From Desulfuromonas sp. (GTDB lineage Bacteria; Desulfobacterota; Desulfuromonadia; Desulfuromonadales; Geopsychrobacteraceae): a stretch of DNA of 62,151 nucleotides. The translations under genes and the position numbers were made by a program. The stretch is from contig PKUC01000023.1 in assembly GCA_002868865.1 (NCBI GenBank), positions 1 to 62,151 of the forward strand, given 5' to 3'. The notes beneath the pieces were generated by a model. The model did not search any database. It was not told the DNA's origin and was given only the letters and a program-made list of their open reading frames with translations. Positions 56,662 through 62,151 of this stretch are shown piece by piece. Each line of letters begins with the position of its first letter. The first letter of the stretch is position 1.

Positions 56662-57603
56662 TTATCCCAGTTCCGTGCCCTTGGGCAGATCACGACCACG
56701 CAGAAAATCGGCAGCGGCCAGCATCTTTTTGCCGGGCAACTGAAGACGACCGACGTTCAGTGCCCCCTGTCCACAGGCGATCTTGACCCCTTCAGGGGTC
56801 GCGCTGAGAATCGTGCCCGCCGGACCGGATGCTGTCTCGTCCACGGTGGTTTCGGCCAGTTTCAGCACGTCGCCGCTGAGTTGGGTGTAAGCTCCCGGCC
56901 AGGGGTCCAGACCCCGTACCAGATTATGGATAGCGCGTGCCGGCTGTTGCCAGTCGATGCAGCCGTCCTCCTTTTTCATCATCGGCGCGTAGCAGGTGAG
57001 GCTGTCGTCCTGTTTTTCCGCTTTCAACTCCCCAGCGCAGAGCCGCCGGAGGGTTTCTTCCATTGTTTCGCGGCCGAGGACTGCCATCCGGTCGTGCAGT
57101 TGTCCTGCGGTTTCGTTTTCGCCGATCGGCAGGCTCTTTTTGACCAACATGTCACCGGTGTCGAGCCCGGCATCCATGTACATGGTGGTGATTCCCGATG
57201 TGCGCTCGCCATCGACGATCACCTTGTTGATCGGTGCGGCGCCACGATATTTGGGCAGCAGCGAGGCATGAACATTGATGCAGCCGTGCGCAGGGATGTC
57301 GAGGACCGACTGTGGCAGAATCTGGCCGTAGGCGACCACCACGATCAGGTCCGGTTTGAGGGCGGCGAGTTCTTCGACGACCTCGGGTTTGCGGAGCTTA
57401 GTCGGCTGAAACACGGGAATATCGTATTGCTGCGCCAGCTCTTTGACCGGCGGCGCGGCCAGCTTTTTCCCCCGCCCCTTGGGGCGGTCCGGCTGGGTAT
57501 AGACTCCGCACAGGTTACACCCTGCGTCGATCAGTCCCTGGAGTGTGCCGACGGCGAACTCGGGTGTTCCCATGAACACGGTCCGTATCTGCTGTGGTGT
57601 CAT
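56662..57603 (-). CDS. fmt: Methionyl-tRNA formyltransferase
   Basis: 313 residues. It has VFMGTPEFAVGTLQ at the start, the catalytic ASLLPKYRGAAPINKVI with Asn-His-Asp equivalents nearby, and TGITTMYMDAGLDTGDML. It formylates initiator Met-tRNA. Start overlaps the def stop by four bases (ATGA), forming the classical def-fmt pair. Confidence 0.97.
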   Translation of the reverse strand: MTPQQIRTVFMGTPEFAVGTLQGLIDAGCNLCGVYTQPDRPKGRGKKLAAPPVKELAQQYDIPVFQPTKLRKPEVVEELAALKPDLIVVVAYGQILPQSVLDIPAHGCINVHASLLPKYRGAAPINKVIVDGERTSGITTMYMDAGLDTGDMLVKKSLPIGENETAGQLHDRMAVLGRETMEETLRRLCAGELKAEKQDDSLTCYAPMMKKEDGCIDWQQPARAIHNLVRGLDPWPGAYTQLSGDVLKLAETTVDETASGPAGTILSATPEGVKIACGQGALNVGRLQLPGKKMLAAADFLRGRDLPKGTELG

Positions 57604-58121
57604 TCGGTTTCAAGCTCCTTCTGCTGCTGCATCTTCTGGTATTTTTTCCGGAACATCGATCGCTTCAGCGAAGAGAGCCGGTCGACAAACAGAACCCCGT
57701 TGAGGTGGTCGATCTCATGTTGAATGGCCACGGCCAGCAATCCGTCTGCGTTTAATTCCTGAACCTGTCCATCGAGGGATTGATAGCGGAGCGTGACCTG
57801 TGTGCTGCGGGCGACGCGGGCGTAGTAGCCGGGTACGGACAGGCACCCTTCCTCCTCGAGGCACGACCCTTCTTTGGCGATAATTTCGGGGTTGGCCGCA
57901 ACGATCAGATCGGGCGGTTCTTCTTTGCCGGAGCAGTCGATAACGATCAGCCGCGTCAGAACCCCGACCTGGGGCGCGGCCAGACCGACGCCGGGGGCAT
58001 CGTACATCGTCTCTGCCATGTCTTCGGCCAGGCCGCACAGGGCGGCATCAAAGCATTCGACGGGGCGCGATTTCTCGGCGAGGACGGGGTTGGGGTAGTG
58101 CAAAATATCCAAAATAGCCAT
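57600..58121 (-). CDS. def: Peptide deformylase
   Basis: 173 residues. The three family motifs GVGLAAPQVG, EEGCLSVPG (metal Cys) and QHEIDHLNGVLF (metal His pair) are intact. It removes the formyl group added through fmt. First gene of the def-fmt-DUF116-htpX-rsmB-rpe series, which probably starts in the 215-base spacer 58122-58336; that spacer shows no clear promoter or other feature. Confidence 0.97.
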   Translation of the reverse strand: MAILDILHYPNPVLAEKSRPVECFDAALCGLAEDMAETMYDAPGVGLAAPQVGVLTRLIVIDCSGKEEPPDLIVAANPEIIAKEGSCLEEEGCLSVPGYYARVARSTQVTLRYQSLDGQVQELNADGLLAVAIQHEIDHLNGVLFVDRLSSLKRSMFRKKYQKMQQQKELETE

Positions 58122-58336
58122 AGATCAAACTTTCACTGTTCAACGGTTTTCAAGAAAAAGGCCCTCTCTCGAAGGCTTAGTTCCATGATACGTGGTGCTG
58201 CAAAAACAGTCAACAGACGACGCGCTCTTCGATGTCGACAGCGGGAGGACGGATCGAAAAATATATCGGTTGAAAGATTGCTGCGCGGCAACGAACGGCA
58301 TAAGATGACCCGGTCACTTTTTTGTGAGGAATGTCC

Positions 58337-58819
58337 ATGTTTCAGATTGGTTTGATTTATCTCTTTATCGTTACCGTGGGTTACCTGATCCTGCTGCGTA
58401 TTGACCGCGGCCGTACCCTGTTGTCATTGCAGACGGCCGGCCGTTCTCTAACTCGGTTGATTCCCCTGCTGGTGGCGGTGTTCGGCTTGGTCGGCCTGTT
58501 TCAGGTTTTTCTTTCACCCGCGCAGGTGGAGCAGGCGATGGGTGCGAGTAACGGCTGGCTGTCCCTGCTGGTGGGCGGAGCGGTGGGAGCGGTCTCTATC
58601 GGTCCACCGCTGGCGGCCTACCCGCTGGCAGGGTCGATGCTTGAAGCGGGGGCCTGGCCACCGGCGGTGGCCGCTTTTGTGATCACCTGGATCTCCGTCG
58701 GTATCATCACCCTCCCGTTTGAGGCCTCGGTCTTTTCGGTCCGTTATGCTCTGCTGCGTAATGGCATCGGCTTTTTGATGGCGCTGCTCGTGGGTCTGCT
58801 GTTGGGGGTGTTGTTGTGA
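58337..58819 (+). CDS. Permease half-protein 1 (DUF318/ArsP-like)
   Basis: 160 residues with four to five membrane helices. The motif-bearing stretch GAVGAVSIGPPLAAYPLAGSM resembles the half-domain of PF03773-type permeases. Start at the ATG six bases after GAGGA; another ATG lies two codons upstream. Its end overlaps the next gene by four bases. The second half has the matching motif, so the two probably assemble as one transporter. Substrate unknown. Confidence 0.78.
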   Translation: MFQIGLIYLFIVTVGYLILLRIDRGRTLLSLQTAGRSLTRLIPLLVAVFGLVGLFQVFLSPAQVEQAMGASNGWLSLLVGGAVGAVSIGPPLAAYPLAGSMLEAGAWPPAVAAFVITWISVGIITLPFEASVFSVRYALLRNGIGFLMALLVGLLLGVLL

Positions 58820-59340
58820 GTGGCCAGCGCAGAGGTGGACTGTGGGTCCTGATCCGTTCGCAGTGGCTGTTGCTGACGGTCGTTGGCCTCTACGTTTGGG
58901 CCTTCCGTCACGATGCGGACAGGGCGCTGCAGGCGTTACAGATCAGCGCGACGACCCTGTCCTCGGTGCTGCTGCTGATCGCGGCAGTGTTCGGGCTGGT
59001 GGGAGTGTTGCAAGTCTGGATCAGCCGGGATCTGATCGTGCGTCTTTTGGGGCGGGAAGGCGGCATCAAGGGTCTGCTGTTTGCCGCATTCTGCGGAACC
59101 CTGCTGATCGGCCCGCCGTATATTATCTTTCCCTTGTTGATGAGTCTTCACAAGCAGGGGGCGCGCTGGGCAGTGGTGACCGTTGTGTTGTCCGCCTACG
59201 CTGTCAAGCTGCAGATGATCCCGATCGAGGTTGAATTTCTGGGGTGGCCCTTTTCTCTCGGCCGCTCACTGCTGACCGTGGTGTTGGCGATTCCGACCGG
59301 ATTGCTGGTCGAGAGACTGATGGAGCGGCGATCACGCTAG
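58816..59340 (+). CDS. Permease half-protein 2 (DUF318/ArsP-like)
   Basis: 174 residues with about five membrane helices. The stretch FCGTLLIGPPYIIFPLLMSL aligns with the GPP motif of the preceding protein, indicating an internal-repeat family split over two genes. A basic loop (residues 1-12) starts the protein and RRSR ends it. GTG start coupled to the upstream stop. Converges with the thioesterase gene after 22 bases. Confidence 0.78.
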   Translation: MSGQRRGGLWVLIRSQWLLLTVVGLYVWAFRHDADRALQALQISATTLSSVLLLIAAVFGLVGVLQVWISRDLIVRLLGREGGIKGLLFAAFCGTLLIGPPYIIFPLLMSLHKQGARWAVVTVVLSAYAVKLQMIPIEVEFLGWPFSLGRSLLTVVLAIPTGLLVERLMERRSR

Positions 59341-59362
59341 CTGTTTCTCTGTGTGTGTCGCG

Positions 59363-59770
59363 CTACAGATATCGTTCGAGCCGCTGTTTGAAGGTTTCCG
59401 GCAGGCGGGCGACCTTTCTTTTCTGGTAATCGAACGATACCAGGTTTGTGGTTCCCTCAGCGGTCAGGGTCCCGCTCCGTTCGATCCGATATTCCAGCGT
59501 GAATGCGGATCGTTTGACCGCGCTGACACTCACGCCGATCTGCAACTCATCATGGAGAAACATCTCGGACCGATAGTAGACATGCGCTTCCGGCAGGATC
59601 ACGCCACGGCCGTCACCGATGTCCATTTCGGAATAGGGGCCGAGATTGGCCAGAAATTTAAGCCGCGCGTCCTGAAAAAAGTTGAGCACGGCAGAGTTGG
59701 CGACATGCCCGCCATAGTTGACATCGGCGACGCGCACTTCATACGGGATCGAAAAAGCAAAACCGTTCAT
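59363..59770 (-). CDS. Hotdog-fold acyl-CoA thioesterase (4HBT family)
   Basis: 135 residues. It has the single hotdog domain with VRVADVNYGGHVANSAVLNFFQ, where the Asp and His-containing stretch matches 4-hydroxybenzoyl-CoA-type thioesterases. Substrate is unknown. The start follows AAGGAGG; the upstream open frame overlaps the cmoA promoter area and is not conserved. Confidence 0.87.
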   Translation of the reverse strand: MNGFAFSIPYEVRVADVNYGGHVANSAVLNFFQDARLKFLANLGPYSEMDIGDGRGVILPEAHVYYRSEMFLHDELQIGVSVSAVKRSAFTLEYRIERSGTLTAEGTTNLVSFDYQKRKVARLPETFKQRLERYL

Positions 59771-59918
59771 AAATCCTCCTTGGAAAATTTGATCTGGCAC
59801 CATTCTAGTGGGATTGCCCCGGCGTGACCACGACAGGTTTCGTGATGCGAACATCTGGAAAAATTCCATCTTTTGCAGTACGCTTGCGCCTCGTCACATA
59901 AAACCAGAAAGAAAACAG

Positions 59919-60653
59919 ATGAACAAAGATAAAATTTACGCAGAACCGCGCGAACCGGTCGCGCCTTTCGAATTTAACCGCCAGGTGGTCGAGGTATTCG
60001 ACGACATGCTCGGCCGGTCGGTGCCGCTCTATCATGAAAGTATCCGCCGTCAGGCGCAGATCGCGGCGAGCAGGTATCAACCGGCAACCCGGATCTACGA
60101 TCTGGGCTGCTCCAACGGCAATTTCGGCCTGGCCTTCTGTGATGAAATAGCCGCGCAGGACTTCGAAATGGTGGCCGTAGATAACTCGGTACCGATGCTG
60201 ACGACCTATGGGCAACGCCTCGCAGAGCGCACCGTGTCGGGACATATCCAGCTGCTGGATCAGGACATTCGCACGGTGGAACTCAACAGGGCCTCGGTGG
60301 TGGTGATCAATCTGACCCTGCAGTTTCTGCCGGTCGCCGACCGTGATGCGCTGATCCGTGATGTCTACCGGTGTCTGGTGCCGGGGGGCGTACTGCTGCT
60401 CACCGAAAAAGTTGTGCATGAAAATGCCGAGATGAACGATCTGGAGCAGGATTTCTACTACCGTTTCAAGGCGGAAAATGGCTATTCACAGATGGAGATC
60501 AGCCAGAAACGGGAAGCGTTGGAGAATGTCCTGGTGCCCGAAAGCATCGAGGTGCATCAACAGCGCCTGCAGCAAAGCGGCTTTAATGCCGTCGATGTCT
60601 GGCTGAAATGGTTTAATTTTGCTTCGATCCTGGCGATGAAAACCGATGGCTAA
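59919..60653 (+). CDS. cmoA: Carboxy-S-adenosylmethionine synthase CmoA
   Basis: 244 residues. It has [20 protein letters not shown], the SAM-binding [14 protein letters not shown] and NLTLQFLP, and the C-terminal [15 protein letters not shown], all typical of CmoA. It makes carboxy-SAM from SAM and prephenate for the cmo5U34 wobble modification. Ribosome site is weak. Overlaps cmoB by eight bases. Confidence 0.96.
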   Translation: MNKDKIYAEPREPVAPFEFNRQVVEVFDDMLGRSVPLYHESIRRQAQIAASRYQPATRIYDLGCSNGNFGLAFCDEIAAQDFEMVAVDNSVPMLTTYGQRLAERTVSGHIQLLDQDIRTVELNRASVVVINLTLQFLPVADRDALIRDVYRCLVPGGVLLLTEKVVHENAEMNDLEQDFYYRFKAENGYSQMEISQKREALENVLVPESIEVHQQRLQQSGFNAVDVWLKWFNFASILAMKTDG

Positions 60654-61623
60654 TCAGCAACTTCTGGAGGATGCCGGCAAACTCGGTCTGGCCCGCTACC
60701 GTGAGCCGTTGGCCGCGTTGATTCAGGCGAAGGACGATTACATCGCCGAGATCGATGCCAAGGGTAAACGCTACCTCGGGGTGATGGAACGTCTGTTTTC
60801 CGCTTCGCCTTCACAGCTGAACTGTCATCTGGATGCGGTGACCATCGGCCGTGCCGAAGACCTTACCTCTGCGCAACGGGAAGAACTGACCGGCCTGCTG
60901 CACGAGCTGGACCCCTGGCGCAAAGGGCCGTTCAACCTGTTCGGTATCGAAATCGACAGCGAATGGGTTTCTGCCCTCAAGTGGAACCGGGTACGCCAGC
61001 ACATTGCACCGCTTACCGACCGCAAGGTGCTCGATATCGGTTGCAGCAACGGCTACTATCTCTACCGCATGACAGCGCACCGCCCACAACTGCTGCTCGG
61101 CGTCGAGCCCTACCTGACCTTTTATTTTCAGCACCTGCTGCTGCAGCATTTTGCCGCCGTTCCCAATCTCTACTGTCTGCCGGTCACGTTCGAAGAACTG
61201 CCGGTTCTCGACAGCTACTTCGACACCGTCTTTTCCATGGGGGTGCTCTATCATCGCCGATCACCGCTCGACGCCCTGATGGAGATGCAGCGCATCCTGC
61301 GGCGCGGGGGTGAACTGGTGCTGGAAACCCTGATCATCGAAGGAGAGGGTGATCTCAGCCTCTGTCCGCAGAAGCGCTACGCCAAGATGAATAACGTTTT
61401 TTTCCTGCCGACCGTCTCCTGTCTGACCAACTGGCTGAATCGCAGCGGCTTCACCAATGTGCGCTGTATCGATGTGACCCCCACCACCAGTGCAGAACAG
61501 CGGAAAACAGAATGGATTCAGACCGAATCGCTCAACGATTTTCTCGACCCGGCCGATCCCAGTCGAACTGTTGAAGGCTATCCGGCGCCGCTGCGGGCGA
61601 TTTTTGTCGCGCAAAAGAAGTAG
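60646..61623 (+). CDS. cmoB: tRNA U34 carboxymethyltransferase CmoB
   Basis: 325 residues. It has the [19 protein letters not shown] block, the SAM motif [15 protein letters not shown] and [17 protein letters not shown], ending in FVAQKK. It transfers the carboxymethyl group from carboxy-SAM to 5-hydroxyuridine 34. Coupled to cmoA. No terminator seen after it. Confidence 0.96.
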   Translation: MANQQLLEDAGKLGLARYREPLAALIQAKDDYIAEIDAKGKRYLGVMERLFSASPSQLNCHLDAVTIGRAEDLTSAQREELTGLLHELDPWRKGPFNLFGIEIDSEWVSALKWNRVRQHIAPLTDRKVLDIGCSNGYYLYRMTAHRPQLLLGVEPYLTFYFQHLLLQHFAAVPNLYCLPVTFEELPVLDSYFDTVFSMGVLYHRRSPLDALMEMQRILRRGGELVLETLIIEGEGDLSLCPQKRYAKMNNVFFLPTVSCLTNWLNRSGFTNVRCIDVTPTTSAEQRKTEWIQTESLNDFLDPADPSRTVEGYPAPLRAIFVAQKK

Positions 61624-61644
61624 CTCTCGCGGTTGACAGACAAA

Positions 61645-61656
61645 TTGTATACACTG
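61645..61656. promoter_or_regulatory. Half-match to the atp/sfr operator
   Basis: TTGTATACACTG shares the 8-base core TGTATACA with the two palindromes at 2308 and 49563 but diverges in the second half. A TTGACA hexamer is at 61633-61638, without a convincing -10 at normal spacing. It precedes the last gene by 27 bases. Confidence 0.3.
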
Positions 61657-61682
61657 TTTCAAAGTGTGTCTTTGGAGCAGCC

Positions 61683-62151
61683 ATGTCTGAAACCTGTCCA
61701 AACCATATCCCGTCTGTTTTTGTCCCCCGTCCGTGCCGGGTGATGGCGATCTGTGACCTGACCCCGCAGGAAAAGTTATTCCGTCTGCAGCTTGAGGACG
61801 GCTGTGAGCTGAATCATCAGCCGGGACAGTTTGTACAGGTGTCGATCCCGGGACTGACCGAAGCGCCGATTTCGGTGGCGAGTTCCCCTTCGCGCAGCGG
61901 CTCCTTTGAGCTTGGTGTCCGTAAGGCGGGACGCCTGACCGGTGCGCTGCATAAGCTGCAGCCCGGGGCCAAACTCGGCATCCGCGGTCCCTTTGGTCGA
62001 CCATTTCAAGTTGATGCACTGCGCAGCAAGGACCTGGTCCTGCTGGCGGGGGGGTGCGGACTGGCTCCTCTGCGCTCCCTGATCCAATACTGTCAGGACC
62101 ATTCCGAGCAGTTCGGCCGCATCGATATTCTCTACGGCGCCCGTTCGCCGC
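61683..62151 (+). CDS. FAD/NAD(P)-binding oxidoreductase, hydrogenase gamma/AsrB-like (5' part)
   Basis: The first 156 residues are visible; the gene runs off the window. A ferredoxin-NADP reductase-type FAD domain (CELNHQPGQFVQVSI, ISVASSPS, GRLTGALHKLQPGAKLGIRGPFGRPF) is followed by the NAD-binding VLLAGGCGLAPLRSLI and DILYGARSP. It resembles the gamma subunit of soluble [NiFe] hydrogenases or anaerobic sulfite reductase B; partner genes lie outside the window. GGAGCAGCC precedes the ATG. Confidence 0.8.
   Translation, partial: MSETCPNHIPSVFVPRPCRVMAICDLTPQEKLFRLQLEDGCELNHQPGQFVQVSIPGLTEAPISVASSPSRSGSFELGVRKAGRLTGALHKLQPGAKLGIRGPFGRPFQVDALRSKDLVLLAGGCGLAPLRSLIQYCQDHSEQFGRIDILYGARSP

Overview
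The window is a chromosomal replication-origin region of a Gram-negative bacterium, most probably a member of the Desulfuromonadales/Geobacterales (Desulfobacterota). Support: the gene order rpmH-rnpA-yidD-yidC-mnmE-mnmG-rsmG-parA-parB on one side and dnaA-dnaN-recF-gyrB-gyrA on the other; an ATP synthase operon with two b-type subunits next to a bactofilin gene; a complete Tol-Pal system (outer membrane); and a two-gene SfrA/SfrB-type NAD(P)H oxidoreductase known from Geobacter. The family-level assignment is inference from gene content, not from a database search.

Layout. 1-11 kb (minus strand, left replichore): atpA (partial), atpH, atpF, atpX, bactofilin, parB, parA, rsmG, mnmG, a perfect parS site, mnmE, yidC, yidD, rnpA, rpmH. 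10.95-12.77 kb: origin, with DnaA boxes before dnaA and a DnaA-trio-like element between dnaA and dnaN. 11.2-29.4 kb (plus strand, right replichore): dnaA, dnaN, recF, gyrB, gyrA, a TPR protein, gpsA, a cyclophilin, a degenerate endonuclease/exonuclease/phosphatase-family protein, nth, a pseudokinase, acnA and a patatin. Transcription thus diverges from the origin. 29.4-34 kb (minus): trmO, an EamA exporter with an elaborate leader, and a class A PBP. 34-43 kb (plus): pyk, queC, folE2, a DUF2064 glycosyltransferase-like gene, tolQ-tolR-tolA-tolB-pal-cpoB. 43-58 kb (mostly minus): a CPA2 antiporter with CBS domains, sfrB-sfrA, a lipoprotein, (plus) a glutaredoxin, then a homocysteine methyltransferase/MTHFR fusion, a NUDIX CoA pyrophosphatase, rpe, rsmB, htpX, DUF116, fmt, def. 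58-62 kb: a split permease pair, a thioesterase, cmoA, cmoB and the start of a flavin reductase gene.

Most striking observation: base composition falls smoothly from both sides into a very AT-rich trough centred on the origin. Hand counts of single 60-base lines give G+C of 33/60 in mnmG, 27/60 in mnmE, 26/60 then 11/60 in yidC, 12/60 in dnaA, 4/60 in recF, 16/60 in mid gyrB and 40/60 in late gyrB. The genes in the trough are housekeeping genes in normal order, so this does not look like an inserted island. Two of them carry apparent lesions: recF has an in-frame TAA at codon 23, and the conserved rnpA reading frame begins upstream of its first ATG with no ATG/GTG/TTG, leaving ATA as the best-placed start.

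Other points: a 13-14 base palindromic operator shared by the ATP synthase and sfrBA operons (with a weaker copy before the last gene); a cluster of DnaA-box-like 9-mers at 37.2 kb; and a short ORF, terminator and RBS-enclosing hairpin in front of the EamA exporter gene. I saw no rRNA, tRNA, CRISPR array, insertion sequence or prophage.
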